Shown: positions 8,802 to 17,295 of the stretch, in pieces
How positions within the stretch are numbered: position 1 is the stretch's first letter
How the letters are laid out: each line of letters begins with the position of its first letter
NCBI RefSeq assembly: GCF_023631325.1
Contig: NZ_JALQDG010000001.1
Location: 93,402-157,401 of the forward strand
Length of the DNA stretch: 64,000 nt
Direction: 5' to 3'
Source of the DNA: Caballeronia sp. INDeC2
GTDB lineage: Bacteria > Pseudomonadota > Gammaproteobacteria > Burkholderiales > Burkholderiaceae
The notes under the pieces: model-generated
What the model saw: only the letters and a program-made list of their open reading frames with translations
What the model was told of the DNA's origin: nothing
Databases searched by the model: none
Position numbers and translations under genes: made by a program

Positions 8802-9752
8802 ATGCAGACACGCAGCATCGGCACATCGGAACTGAAAATCGCGCCGCTCGTCTTCGGCGGCAACGTGTTCGGCTGGACCGCCGACGAGCGCACGTCGTTC
8901 TCGATCCTCGACGCATTCGTCGATCACGGCCTCAACTTTATCGACACCGCGGACGTCTATTCCGCCTGGGTCGACGGGCATCAGGGCGGCGAATCGGAGA
9001 CGATCGTCGGCAAATGGTTCAAGGAAAGCGGCAAGCGCCATCGCGTCGTGCTCGCGACGAAAGTCGGCAAGCTCGGCACGCGTGCCGGACTGACGGCGGC
9101 GAACATCGCGGCGGCCGTCGACGATTCGCTGCGGCGTCTGAAGACCGATTACATCGACGTCTACTTCTCCCATTACGACGACGAAAGCACGCCGCTCGAT
9201 GAAACGCTCGGCGCGTATCAGAAGCTCATCACGGCGGGAAAGGTGAGGGTGATCGGCGCGTCGAACTACACGGGCGAACGGCTCGACGCGGCGCTGACGA
9301 CCGCGAAGGAGTCGGGCTTGCCGGCGTATCAGATCCTTCAGCCCGAATACAACCTCTACGATCGCGAGGGTTATGAAACCGACCTGGAGCCGGTCGCGAC
9401 GCAGCACAAGATCGCGGTCGTGCCGTACTACGGGCTTGCGAGCGGTTTTCTCTCGGGCAAGTACCGGTCGAAGGAAGACACGCTGCACAAGACACGCGGC
9501 TCGCGCGTCGAGAAATATCTGAATCCGCGCGGCTTCAAAATTCTCGATGCGCTCGACGAAGTCGCGAAGCGCAACGACACGACGCCCGCAACCGTCGCGC
9601 TCGCATGGATGATCGCGCGCCCGAGCGTGACGGCGCCGATCGCGAGCGCTACCTCGGTCGGGCAACTGGAAGGCCTCGCCGCCGCAACGCGCCTGCAACT
9701 CGCCGCCGACGACATCCAGCTCTTGGACGAAGCCAGCGCGTGGCAGAAATAA
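8802..9752 (+). CDS. Aldo/keto reductase
   Basis: A 316-residue NADP(H)-dependent TIM-barrel reductase of the YajO/YhdN-like bacterial group. The catalytic tetrad is complete: D48 and Y53 in FIDTADVYS, K87 in LATKVGK and H124 in YFSHYDDE. The C-terminal ALAWMIARPSVTAPIASAT segment is the usual cofactor-binding end. The start at 8802 comes just after an ACAC and has no strong Shine-Dalgarno sequence, but the N-terminus (MQTRSIGTSELKIAPLVFGGN) is exactly what the family shows. The substrate is unknown. It stands alone between fliC and rpsU. Confidence 0.92.
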   Translation: MQTRSIGTSELKIAPLVFGGNVFGWTADERTSFSILDAFVDHGLNFIDTADVYSAWVDGHQGGESETIVGKWFKESGKRHRVVLATKVGKLGTRAGLTAANIAAAVDDSLRRLKTDYIDVYFSHYDDESTPLDETLGAYQKLITAGKVRVIGASNYTGERLDAALTTAKESGLPAYQILQPEYNLYDREGYETDLEPVATQHKIAVVPYYGLASGFLSGKYRSKEDTLHKTRGSRVEKYLNPRGFKILDALDEVAKRNDTTPATVALAWMIARPSVTAPIASATSVGQLEGLAAATRLQLAADDIQLLDEASAWQK

Positions 9753-9788
9753 ATCTGTTGCATCAATGAGTTGGATGGTGCGCGGTAG

Positions 9789-9817
9789 TTGGCAGTGGCG
9801 CGGTGTTCTGGTAACAT
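9789..9817 (+). promoter_or_regulatory. Likely sigma-70 promoter for rpsU
   Basis: TTGGCA at 9789-9794 and TAACAT at 9812-9817 are separated by exactly 17 bases. The 348-bp gap between the reductase gene and rpsU holds no convincing gene. If this promoter is used, rpsU would have a leader of about 275 nt. A second promoter nearer the gene cannot be ruled out. Confidence 0.5.
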
Positions 9818-10100
9818 CGCGCCCGAATCGAGAAATGTGCCCGATTTCCTGCCTTCGCTGCTGAGAATGACAACGTCAACAAGCAGCGGCGAACGGCTCC
9901 GAAACGCGCCTTCGTGTGGTTCTTTCGAAAGCGCATGCCGCTTCCGCGGCTGAATCTCAACGCTCTCTTTTCCGGCCTCCGTGGCCGCTTTGCTCGTGTC
10001 CGTCGCGCCATTTCGCGTCCGGCGGACGATCGGAGTGCCGGGGCGCGGCAGCTCGTATCGTCGCGCGCTTGAAAATACGTTTAGCAAACTCAGGATTTAC

Positions 10101-10313
10101 ATGACCACTATCGTCCTCAAAGAAAACGAGCCGTTCGATGTCGCGATTCGGCGTTTCCGCCGCACCATCGAGCGCAATGGCCTGATCGCCGAACTGCGCG
10201 AACGCCAGTCGTACGAAAAGCCGACCACCGAGCGCAAGCGCAAGAAGGCCGCCGCTGTCGCGCGTCTGCGCAAGCGCCTGCGCAGCCAGATGCTGCCGAA
10301 GAAGATGCACTAA
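10101..10313 (+). CDS. rpsU: 30S ribosomal protein S21
   Basis: A 70-residue, strongly basic protein of the small ribosomal subunit, involved in mRNA engagement at initiation. The N-terminus [19 protein letters not shown] and the Arg/Lys-rich tail (ending LPKKMH) are characteristic. Longer in-frame extensions upstream do not resemble S21. It is monocistronic here, with its own promoter region and a very strong terminator; it is not linked to dnaG and rpoD as in enterics. Several Burkholderiaceae carry more than one S21 gene. Confidence 0.96.
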   Translation: MTTIVLKENEPFDVAIRRFRRTIERNGLIAELRERQSYEKPTTERKRKKAAAVARLRKRLRSQMLPKKMH

Positions 10314-10358
10314 GCGTCTTTTGCGGGCGAGGATTTTTCGGATCCGCGCCCGCATGGC

Positions 10359-10401
10359 AAAACGGCGGTGCGACCCGTAAGGGCGCACCGCCGTTTTGTT
10401 T
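10359..10401 (+). terminator. Strong intrinsic terminator of rpsU
   Basis: AAAACGGCGGTGCG (10359-10372) pairs perfectly with CGCACCGCCGTTTT, a 14-bp stem around the loop ACCCGTAAGGG, followed by GTTTG. It also reads as a terminator on the other strand and so could serve the convergent gene at 10429-10806. Confidence 0.85.
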
Positions 10402-10428
10402 GTGCCTCGAATTACGCGATTGCGCGTG

Positions 10429-10806
10429 TCACACGAACGCGTGACGCTTGCCGAGCGCCGCGAGCAGATCCGGCCATTCGTCGATATCGGCGTAATCGTG
10501 CACTTCCTCCAGTTCGATCAGCAGATCGATGACGTTCGGATCGTAGGCATTCACGTTCGATGCGTAGAGCGCGCGCAACAGTTTGCCGTCTTGCGCGTGC
10601 CGATAGTACGAGATGCCGACGCCTTCCAGCTCCGGCTCGTACAGATCGTCGCGCACGAGCGAGCCGATCGCGCACTTGCGGCCTTCCGGACTGCGCAGCC
10701 GGCACGAACCGTTGTCGTCTTCGGAGACCGCGCGCTGCGTGAGCAAGTGCTCGCTGACGCGCTCGTAGATCTCCTTCGGGCTCAACATCGTAATAGGGCT
10801 CAACAT
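10429..10806 (-). CDS. Conserved hypothetical protein, paralogue A of a tandem pair
   Basis: A 125-residue acidic cytoplasmic protein of unknown function. It is related over its length to the next gene upstream: a helical start (EIYERVSEHLLTQ), then KCAIGSLVRDDLYEPELEGV, then a segment NVNAYDPNVIDLLIELEEVHD and a W-containing C-terminus (EWPDLLAALGKRHAF). The Cys-x-[IV]-G-S core and the N-x-[YF]-DPN...VHD block are shared. No signal peptide or membrane segment. The ATG at 10806 and the ATG at 10788 are both possible; neither has a strong ribosome site. It is probably co-transcribed with its paralogue (16-bp gap). Confidence 0.7.
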   Translation of the reverse strand: MLSPITMLSPKEIYERVSEHLLTQRAVSEDDNGSCRLRSPEGRKCAIGSLVRDDLYEPELEGVGISYYRHAQDGKLLRALYASNVNAYDPNVIDLLIELEEVHDYADIDEWPDLLAALGKRHAFV

Positions 10807-10822
10807 CACAGCACCTGCAATA

Positions 10823-11248
10823 TCAAGCAGCCGTTTTGAGAAGCTCGGCGGACAGCCCGAACTGACGCGCGATGGATGTCAGACGCTCGCGCCATTCCCA
10901 TTTGCCGAAGACGTCATGCACGTTCTGCAGGCAGGAGAGCAATTCGACGGTGTTGGGATCGAACACGTTGATGCGCGCACGAAGCAGCGCGCGCCTGAGC
11001 GCCGCGACGCCGACGTCCATGTATGCCGGCACCTGCTCGGGCGGCTTCGCGATATAGCGAATCGGCACGCCTTCCATCGCCGTGATGTAGTCGCGCGGTT
11101 TGATGAAGCTGCCGACAGGACAGCCGCCGCAGTATCCGTGATAGGCGCCGCCGCCACGCGGCAGCAAAGCCGCTTGCCCTTGCACGAAAAGATGCTGCAC
11201 CGCGCCGTTGAAAATCTCCTGATGGGTCAGGAAGTTCAAGCTTTTCAT
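10823..11248 (-). CDS. Conserved hypothetical protein, paralogue B of a tandem pair
   Basis: A 141-residue protein matching the downstream gene in order of motifs: EIFNGAVQHLFVQG, GGCPVGSFIKPRDYITAMEGVPI, RINVFDPNTVELLSCLQNVHD and WEWRERLTSIARQFGL. It has an extra Gly/Cys-rich stretch (GGGAYHGYCGGCPVG), so a metal site is conceivable but unproven. The ATG at 11248 lies 6 bases after GGGGAG; the ATG at 11254 sits too close to that site. The function is unknown. Similar short proteins with a C-x-[IV]-G motif occur as uncharacterised genes in bacteria and phages, as far as I recall. Confidence 0.7.
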   Translation of the reverse strand: MKSLNFLTHQEIFNGAVQHLFVQGQAALLPRGGGAYHGYCGGCPVGSFIKPRDYITAMEGVPIRYIAKPPEQVPAYMDVGVAALRRALLRARINVFDPNTVELLSCLQNVHDVFGKWEWRERLTSIARQFGLSAELLKTAA

Positions 11249-11675
11249 GATCATCTCCCCTGCGCCCCTGCGCAGCGGCCATGCGTTTCAGTTTTCGAGA
11301 ACCTGCACCTGCTTACCGGAGCGGCGGCATCGCCGACCGGACGCTACATGAGCACGGCGGTTCCCCGGCCTGGGCCTGCGGTCTCACAAGGCCCGATGTG
11401 CTCGCGTCGGATTTCTACACTCAGTGAACGTCCGTACACCGCCAGTTATAACGGTTCAGGCCGGTAAAAAGGTGCGCCAGCGCACGCGAGGACGCCATTT
11501 TTACATGAGCCGTACGTTCGTGCAGTGCGGAAAACCCGCGCAAAGTCCTTGCAGTTCGGGCAATTGCGCGTGCTTCACTGCAAAAAAATGAGCTTCTATC
11601 GGGATATACCCTATATCGCAAACTTTTCACTACGCACGTTGCCAAAAAGCAAAAATTTCCCGCATGACAATGGGC
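11249..11675. other. Non-coding gap with an inverted repeat
   Basis: These 427 bp separate tag from the tandem-paralogue operon and should hold the promoter of the latter. The part from 11580 to 11670 is clearly richer in A and T than its surroundings. A perfect inverted repeat GATATA-CCC-TATATC sits at 11603-11617, a possible operator. I find no convincing gene or RNA. Confidence 0.4.
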
Positions 11676-12281
11676 TCAAGGTGCGGATTTGGCAACAGTC
11701 TTCCGTTTTGGTTTGAGTTGTCTGCGCGACTTGCAGCCGGCGGCGTGATCGTTGACCATGCCCGTCGCTTGCATGAAGGCGTAGCAAATGGTCGTGCCGA
11801 TGAACTTGCAACCGTACTTCTTGAGCGCCTTGCTCAATGCATCCGATTCGGGCGTGGACGCGGGTGTGGGGTTCGCGGCATCGCGCGGCGTATCGATGGT
11901 CTTCCCGCCGACGAAGGACCAGACGAAGTCCGCGAACGAGCCGTGTTCCTGCTGAATTTGCTGCACGGCGCGCGCATTGAGCACCGCCGATTCGATCTTC
12001 GCGCGGTTACGCACGATGCGCGCGTCCTGCACGATCCGCTCGATGTCCTTATCGGTGAAGCGCGCCACCTTGTCGATGTCGAAGCCTGCGAAAAGCGCGC
12101 GATAACCCTCGCGCTTGTTGAGGATCGTCGACCACGAAAGGCCGGCTTGCGCGCCTTCCAGCACGAGCATTTCGAACAGATGCCGGTCGTCGCGCGAGGG
12201 CACGCCCCATTCGTCGTCGTGGTAATGGATCATCGCGTCGGTCGTGGCCCAGGCGCAGCGGGTGTGATCGGTGTCTGCCAT
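11676..12281 (-). CDS. tag: DNA-3-methyladenine glycosylase I
   Basis: A 201-residue monofunctional base-excision repair enzyme that removes 3-methyladenine from alkylated DNA. Family motifs are present: RCAWA with a Cys (C9), IHYHDDEWGVP with the first His ligand region, LVLEGAQAGLSWSTILNKRE with the catalytic-site Glu, and the C-terminal MVNDHAAGC that completes the structural zinc site. A 15-residue Lys/Arg-rich tail follows the core. It diverges from the kinase gene, whose start is 114 bp away. Confidence 0.95.
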   Translation of the reverse strand: MADTDHTRCAWATTDAMIHYHDDEWGVPSRDDRHLFEMLVLEGAQAGLSWSTILNKREGYRALFAGFDIDKVARFTDKDIERIVQDARIVRNRAKIESAVLNARAVQQIQQEHGSFADFVWSFVGGKTIDTPRDAANPTPASTPESDALSKALKKYGCKFIGTTICYAFMQATGMVNDHAAGCKSRRQLKPKRKTVAKSAP

Positions 12282-12394
12282 TGCAAGCTCTCGTCGGTAT
12301 TTCGAATCGCGTCAGCATAGCCGAACGCCCGCGCCGCGCATCTATGCCATTCGGCCAATTGGCGCGCGCCGTGGCCACCGGTAAGCTTGCGCGC

Positions 12395-13282
12395 ATGACT
12401 ACATCCTCGACATCGGAATTCAACGGCTTCCTGCTCGGCATCGACGGCGGCGGAAGCGGCACCCGCGTGGTTCTTGCCGACGCACAAGGCAAAGAACTCG
12501 CACGCGCGAGCGGCGGGCCTTCGGGCCTCGGGCTCGGCGTCGAACGCGCGTGGCAATCGATCGGCGATGCGTGCCGGCGCGCGTTCGACCCCGCCGCGCT
12601 GCCCTTCGACTGGCGCAACTGCGTGCTCGGCTGCGGACTTGCGGGCGTGAACAACGCGGACTGGCTCGCGGCATTTCACGCCTGCGCGCCGGACGTGCGC
12701 GCGTTGCGCGTCGAAAGCGACGCCTACACGACCGTGCTCGGCGCGCATAGCGGGGAGTCCGGCGTGATCGTCGCGCTCGGCACGGGTAGCATCGCGGCGT
12801 CGCTCGATGAAGCGGGCGTTTGCCGCATCGCGGGCGGCTACGGTTTCCCGAGCGGCGACGAAGCGAGCGGTGCGTGGCTCGGCCTGCGCGCGGTCGTGCA
12901 TCTTCAACGCGTGCTCGACGGCCGCGCGACCGAGGACGGATGGTCGCGCGCGCTGCTCGCGCGCACCGGCGCGACGGATCGCGACAGTCTCGTCGTGTGG
13001 CTCTGCGCCGCGAACCAGACCGGGTACGCGACGCTTGCGCCGACCGTGTTCGAGTTCCACGACCACCCGGTCGCGGCGCGGCTCCTTAAGCGCGCGGCAC
13101 TGGAGATCGAGCGTCTGGTCGCGGCACTCGATCCGGCGTCCGCGTTGCCCATCGCGCTGTGCGGCGGCCTTGCCGTTCCGTACGAGCCGTTCGTGCCGAC
13201 CGCGTTGCGGGAGCGGGTGCGGGCGCCGCGTGCGGATTCGGCAGCGGGCGCGCTCGAACTGGCGCGACGCGCGGCGCGATAA
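12395..13282 (+). CDS. BadF/BadG-type ATPase, N-acetylglucosamine kinase-like
   Basis: A 295-residue member of the BadF/BadG/BcrA/BcrD ATPase family (ASKHA fold), which includes bacterial glucosamine and N-acetylglucosamine kinases. The phosphate-1 loop LLGIDGGGSGTRVVLAD is at residues 13-29, a second glycine loop is in VIVALGTGSIA, and IAGGYGFPSGDEASGAWLG is the sugar-kinase signature. The start at 12395 is chosen because the family begins shortly before the DGGGSGT loop; upstream sequence overlaps the tag promoter. Amino-sugar recycling is the likely role, but the substrate is not proven. Confidence 0.85.
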   Translation: MTTSSTSEFNGFLLGIDGGGSGTRVVLADAQGKELARASGGPSGLGLGVERAWQSIGDACRRAFDPAALPFDWRNCVLGCGLAGVNNADWLAAFHACAPDVRALRVESDAYTTVLGAHSGESGVIVALGTGSIAASLDEAGVCRIAGGYGFPSGDEASGAWLGLRAVVHLQRVLDGRATEDGWSRALLARTGATDRDSLVVWLCAANQTGYATLAPTVFEFHDHPVAARLLKRAALEIERLVAALDPASALPIALCGGLAVPYEPFVPTALRERVRAPRADSAAGALELARRAAR

Positions 13283-13315
13283 AATAGCGAGCTTTGCGGC
13301 ACCACAAAGGCAGTC

Positions 13316-14155
13316 ATGTACTCGGTCATCGCTACTGATCTCGACGGTACGCTTCTGAACAGCGACCACCAGCTCGACCCCTTCACCGCCGAAACCGTGC
13401 GCACACTGGCGGCGCGCGGCGTGCCCATCATCATCGCTACGGGGCGGCACTACCGTGACGTCGCCGGCATTCGCGACGTGCTCGGCGTCGACGCCTATCT
13501 GATCACGTCGAACGGCGCGCGCGTGCATGCGCCCGGCGACGAGCGCATCTATTCGCGCGATCTCGATCCCGCAGCCGTGCGCCGTCTCGTGCAGCCGGAT
13601 CTCTCGGGCGTGCATGGCCGCGTCATCGTCAATCTGTTCGCGGACGACGCCTGGCTCATCGACCGTCACGCACCCGAACTGCTGGTCTTTCACCAGGATT
13701 CGGGCTTCAAGTACGAGGTAACGGATCTGCGCGAGCATGACGGCGAGAACATCGCGAAGGTGCTGTATATCGGCGAGCCGGCCGATCTGAAGGAAACCGC
13801 CTCGAATCTCGAGCGCGAGTTCGGCGACTCGCTCTATGTCACGTATTCGCTGCCGGACTGCCTGGAAGTCATGACGTCGGACGTATCAAAGGGGCGGGCG
13901 CTTCGCTTCGTGCTCGAGCGGCTCGATGTCGATACCGCGCAGTGCGTCGCTTTCGGCGACAACATGAACGATATCGACCTGCTCGAAACCGCCGGGCATC
14001 CGTTCATGATGAACAACGCCAATCCCGATCTCATCAAGCGTCTGCCGAACGTGCCGCGCGTCGGGAATAACTTCGAGGCGGGCGTCGCGCATCAGTTGCG
14101 CAAGCTGTTCGGCATTCGCGACGAATTCGCGTCGCCGGGACAGACACCCGACTGA
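13316..14155 (+). CDS. Cof-type HAD-IIB family phosphatase
   Basis: A 279-residue haloacid-dehalogenase superfamily phosphatase. The nucleophile motif IATDLDGTLLNS gives D8 and D10, motif II is IIIATGRHY, and the metal motif VAFGDNMNDIDLLE closes the active site. The large C2-type cap between residues about 85 and 190 places it in the Cof/YbiV/YidA group, which dephosphorylate sugar phosphates, flavin or pyridoxal phosphates with broad specificity. It lies 33 bp after the kinase gene and is probably co-transcribed, suggesting joint handling of a phosphorylated sugar. Confidence 0.9.
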   Translation: MYSVIATDLDGTLLNSDHQLDPFTAETVRTLAARGVPIIIATGRHYRDVAGIRDVLGVDAYLITSNGARVHAPGDERIYSRDLDPAAVRRLVQPDLSGVHGRVIVNLFADDAWLIDRHAPELLVFHQDSGFKYEVTDLREHDGENIAKVLYIGEPADLKETASNLEREFGDSLYVTYSLPDCLEVMTSDVSKGRALRFVLERLDVDTAQCVAFGDNMNDIDLLETAGHPFMMNNANPDLIKRLPNVPRVGNNFEAGVAHQLRKLFGIRDEFASPGQTPD

Positions 14156-14202
14156 GCGTGCGTCGCGGCAGGCCGCCGGAGTTCACCGGCGGCTCGTTTC
14201 GC

Positions 14203-14490
14203 TTATCCGCGATGGCCCCAGTTGTTGCCGTAACCGCCATGGTTCCAGCCCGCACGGTTATAGCGGCCGTAGTCGTGGTCGTAGCCGCCGTGCCAGCGCG
14301 GCGCTTCATGGCGATAGTACGGCGCGCGATACGCCGGCACCGCGGGACGCACGTACACCGGAGCCGGCGCCACGTAGGCCGGCGCGCCGAGCGAAACGCC
14401 GATGTGCAGATCGCTATGCGCCTGAGCCGCTCCGACAGCACCGATTGCAAGGCCGGTCGCGACGAGCATTTGGGTGACGATGCGCTTCAT
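14203..14490 (-). CDS. Small secreted His/Tyr/Gly-rich protein
   Basis: A 95-residue protein with a signal peptide (about 24 residues ending AAQAHS) and a mature part of low complexity. First comes a Pro/Ala/Val/Tyr stretch (APVYVRPAVPAYRAPYY), then a His/Gly/Asn/Arg/Tyr-rich tail (WHGGYDHDYGRYNRAG). Such small periplasmic proteins are frequent in this lineage and have no established function; metal binding through the six or so histidines is a guess. The start at 14490 follows AAGGAGAAAG. Confidence 0.75.
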   Translation of the reverse strand: MKRIVTQMLVATGLAIGAVGAAQAHSDLHIGVSLGAPAYVAPAPVYVRPAVPAYRAPYYRHEAPRWHGGYDHDYGRYNRAGWNHGGYGNNWGHRG

Positions 14491-14770
14491 TGTCTTTCTC
14501 CTTTAAGGCGACGTGTGTCGCATGAGTTCAATGTAAGCGTCCGCCGTCTTACATGCTTCGAGGACTTGTTACGGTGTGCAAGGGCAGCGTAAGGGACGCC
14601 GAAAGCGAGCGTTGACGGGCGACATCGTCGGAAGCCTTGTGGGACGGGCCTTTCCGCGCCAGGTTGTATTTCTGGAAAATCGGTGTCGCAGCAATTCATA
14701 AGCATGCTGCGTAATTCGGCATTACATTTGTCGCGCTCGTTTAATGATCCGGAAGCGGGACGTTGCGCAA

Positions 14771-14800
14771 AAACAAAACGGGCGCCTGTCGCGCCCGTTT
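14771..14800 (-). terminator. Intrinsic terminator of aqpZ
   Basis: AAACGGGCGC (14776-14785) pairs with GCGCCCGTTT (14791-14800). Read on the minus strand the stem is followed by TTTTGTTTTTG. It lies 30 bp after the aqpZ stop. The remainder of 14491-14770 is only the upstream region of the small secreted protein, with no gene seen. Confidence 0.8.
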
Positions 14801-14830
14801 CGTTCTACCGCTGACCTCCGCCTCCGACGC

Positions 14831-15529
14831 TTACTTCTGCCGCATCAAAGCCGGATAAAGCACGCCCGCGAGAATCGCACCGACGATAGGCGCGATCCAG
14901 AAGAGCCACAGCTGATCGAGCGCCCAGCCGCCGACGATGAACGCCTGGCTCGACGAACGCGCCGGATTCACCGACGTATTGGTGACCGGAATCGAGATCA
15001 AATGAATGAGCGTCAGGCACAGGCCGATCGCGAGCGGCGCGAAGCCTTTCGGCGCGCGGTCGTCGGTGGCGCCGAGGATCACGAAGAGGAAGAAGAACGT
15101 CATCGCGATTTCGCAGACCAGCGCCGCTGCCATCGAGAAATGACCCGGCGAGTGCTCGCCGAAGCCGTTAGCGGCGAACCCGCTCGATGCAAAGTCGAAG
15201 CTCGGATTGCCGGTGGCGATCAGGTAGATGACCCCTGCGCCGAGCGTCGCGCCGATCACTTGCGCGGCGATGTAAGGCACGAGGTCACGAACCGGGAAGC
15301 GGCCAGCTGTCGCAAGGCCGATGCTCACAGCCGGATTCAGGTGGCAACCGGAAACGTGACCGATAGCGTAGGCCATCGTCAGCACCGTGAGACCGAATGC
15401 CAGCGAAACGCCGGCGAATCCGATGCCGAGTTGAGGAAAGGCCGCGGCGAGCACGGCGCTTCCGCAGCCGCCCAGCACGAGCCAGAAAGTACCGAAAAGT
15501 TCAGCGCCGAGACGCTTCGACAAATGCAT
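14831..15529 (-). CDS. aqpZ: Aquaporin Z (water channel)
   Basis: A 232-residue six-helix channel in the inner membrane. Both pore loops are intact ([13 protein letters not shown] and [12 protein letters not shown]), each with an NPA motif. The selectivity filter looks water-specific rather than glycerol-specific, with a Cys-His before the first NPA and an Arg after the second. The N-terminal [27 protein letters not shown] is typical of AqpZ. It is monocistronic with its own terminator. Confidence 0.95.
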   Translation of the reverse strand: MHLSKRLGAELFGTFWLVLGGCGSAVLAAAFPQLGIGFAGVSLAFGLTVLTMAYAIGHVSGCHLNPAVSIGLATAGRFPVRDLVPYIAAQVIGATLGAGVIYLIATGNPSFDFASSGFAANGFGEHSPGHFSMAAALVCEIAMTFFFLFVILGATDDRAPKGFAPLAIGLCLTLIHLISIPVTNTSVNPARSSSQAFIVGGWALDQLWLFWIAPIVGAILAGVLYPALMRQK

Positions 15530-15721
15530 GATTCTGCCTTCGTGAAAAATTGAAAAGCCATTGATTTAAAACAAGAACGCGTGGCGCGCTTGCGCAGCGG
15601 AGTTTAAGCGCGGAGTCTTCTGCGAACTGTCAAAAATGGTCGATCGGCTCTCATTCACGGGCAACGTAATGAGTCTTCGGATTGTCCCTATCTGGTGCAA
15701 AGAAGCGCAAAGGGCGCGTAT

Positions 15722-15752
15722 AAAAAAATGCCGCCCGGCAAGCGGGCGGCAT
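15722..15752 (-). terminator. Intrinsic terminator of the glycosyltransferase gene
   Basis: ATGCCGCCCG (15728-15737) pairs with CGGGCGGCAT (15743-15752) around a 5-base loop. On the minus strand a run of seven T follows. It lies 33 bp beyond the glycosyltransferase stop. Confidence 0.85.
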
Positions 15753-15784
15753 TCGAAGCTACTTAGACAAGCAGGCGAGCGATC

Positions 15785-16849
15785 TCAGCCCACGGCAACC
15801 TGACGCAGCACCGGGCGCTTGGCGGCCTGGAGCATCGCCGTATAACTTTCGACGTAGTTCTGCGCCATCGTGTGCGCACTGAAGCGGCGTTCGAACTGCG
15901 CGCGAATCTCGGTGCGCGACAGTTCATCGAGACGCTGCAGCGCGCCGACCGCGCCTTGCACGTCCTCGCAGATAAAGCCCGTCACGCCGTGATCGATCAC
16001 TTCCGGCACCGAGCCGCGATTGAACGCGATCACCGGCGTGCCGCAGGCCATCGCCTCGATCATCACCAGGCCGAACGGCTCGTTCCAGTCGATCGGGAAG
16101 AGCAGCGCCTTCGCGCCCGACAGAAACTCCGGCTTTTGCGCCTCGTTGATCTCACCGATGAACTCGACATGCGCCTGCGAAAGCAGCGGCTCGATCGTCG
16201 ACTTGAAGTATTCCTGATCGACCTTGTCCACCTTGGCGGCGATCTTGAGCGGCAGACCGCTTTGCGCCGCGATCTTGATGGCGAGATCGGCGCGCTTTTC
16301 CGGGCAGATGCGGCCCAGGAACGCGAGATATTCCGGCTTCTTGTGCGGTTGCGGCGTCAGCAGTTCGCTCGGCAGACCGTGATAGACCGTGTTCAGCCAG
16401 TTCGCCTGCGGGAGCGGACCACGCTGATTGTCCGAGATCGAAATGACGTTCGCCTTCGTGAACGTGTTGAACATGGGCTGCAACTCGGGCAAATCGAGGC
16501 GGCCGTGCAGCGTCGTCACGAACGGCGTGTCCATCTGCGTGAAGAGCGGGAACGGCATGTAGTCGAGGTGGAAGTGCAGCACGTCGAACTCATGCGCGCG
16601 CTGGCGGACGGTTTCGAGCAACAGCATGTGCGGCGCGAGCGCGTCGCGCACGGTGGGGTCGAGACGCAACGCACGCGGCCACACCGCCTCGAGCGTCGCC
16701 TTTGTTTGCGAATCGCCGCTTGCGAACAAGGTTACATCGTGGCCGAGCTCGACGAGCGCATCGGTCAGATAAGACACGACGCGTTCAGTGCCGCCGTAAA
16801 ACTTCGGAGGTACTGCTTCGTGCAACGGTGCAATTTGTGCGATTCGCAT
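15785..16849 (-). CDS. Glycosyltransferase family 4 protein
   Basis: A 354-residue GT-B glycosyltransferase. The N-terminal Rossmann domain opens MRIAQIAPLHEAVPPKFYGGTERVV, where GGTE is the acceptor-side glycine loop. The C-terminal nucleotide-sugar domain has FLGRICPEKRADLAI and the E-x7-E motif EPFGLVMIEAMACGTPVIA. The start at 16849 follows GGAGAG. It is a lone gene with its own terminator, not in a polysaccharide cluster. Donor and acceptor are unknown. It diverges from flhDC across a long shared regulatory region. Confidence 0.9.
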   Translation of the reverse strand: MRIAQIAPLHEAVPPKFYGGTERVVSYLTDALVELGHDVTLFASGDSQTKATLEAVWPRALRLDPTVRDALAPHMLLLETVRQRAHEFDVLHFHLDYMPFPLFTQMDTPFVTTLHGRLDLPELQPMFNTFTKANVISISDNQRGPLPQANWLNTVYHGLPSELLTPQPHKKPEYLAFLGRICPEKRADLAIKIAAQSGLPLKIAAKVDKVDQEYFKSTIEPLLSQAHVEFIGEINEAQKPEFLSGAKALLFPIDWNEPFGLVMIEAMACGTPVIAFNRGSVPEVIDHGVTGFICEDVQGAVGALQRLDELSRTEIRAQFERRFSAHTMAQNYVESYTAMLQAAKRPVLRQVAVG

Positions 16850-17230
16850 AACGTGACTCTCCATGTAGGTGAGGCATTGCAGTCACGCTCCGGTCGAGCG
16901 CTCAACACATGCCATTCGGGCGGGCCGCGTGATGGTGACGCCGCCCGAGATCGGCCCGGAGATGAAAAACATCGCGACCGGGTTATCCCTTACTGCCCAT
17001 TATCGGGATCGAGAGCGGCATTTCACGTCATTTTTCAATCGCTTATCGTTGTTACAGCGCGAAACATGTGCTGTTACGAAGTCAGAAATTGCACCGAAAA
17101 AGTCGATGTGGACGAATGTGAAGCGTGGAACACGCCGCAGGTTGAAGCAAGCAATTTATGGTCCTGAACGTCGAAAGATGCGGGTAATCGCTGCCTGCCG
17201 CGCCCCGTCTCGAAAAACAGAAGCTCTTTA

Positions 17231-17257
17231 TCAAGTCAGACGAATAAATGCCGATAA
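17231..17257 (+). promoter_or_regulatory. Sigma-28-like promoter in the flhDC upstream region
   Basis: TCAAGTCA (17231-17238), 11 bases, GCCGATAA (17250-17257). The -10 element matches the FliA consensus at all 8 positions and the spacing is exact; the -35 matches at 5 of 8. It points at flhD, whose start is 240 bp further on. The element is wrapped in an inverted repeat (GTCAGAC at 17235-17241, GTCTGAC at 17265-17271). It could drive flhDC as a feedback loop or an unseen small RNA. Confidence 0.5.
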
Positions 17258-17295
17258 AAGTCATGTCTGACGATCGGCAATAGAAGGTCAAGCGC

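Noticed and set aside
5843..9202. A 1119-codon open frame on the plus strand across fliD and fliC
   Set aside because: It is antisense to two certain flagellar genes, is extremely Arg-rich and has no recognisable domain; such shadows are expected in GC-rich DNA.
9763..10011. Possible small gene on the minus strand upstream of rpsU
   Set aside because: Arg-rich, no ribosome site, no conserved pattern; it lies across the probable rpsU promoter and leader.
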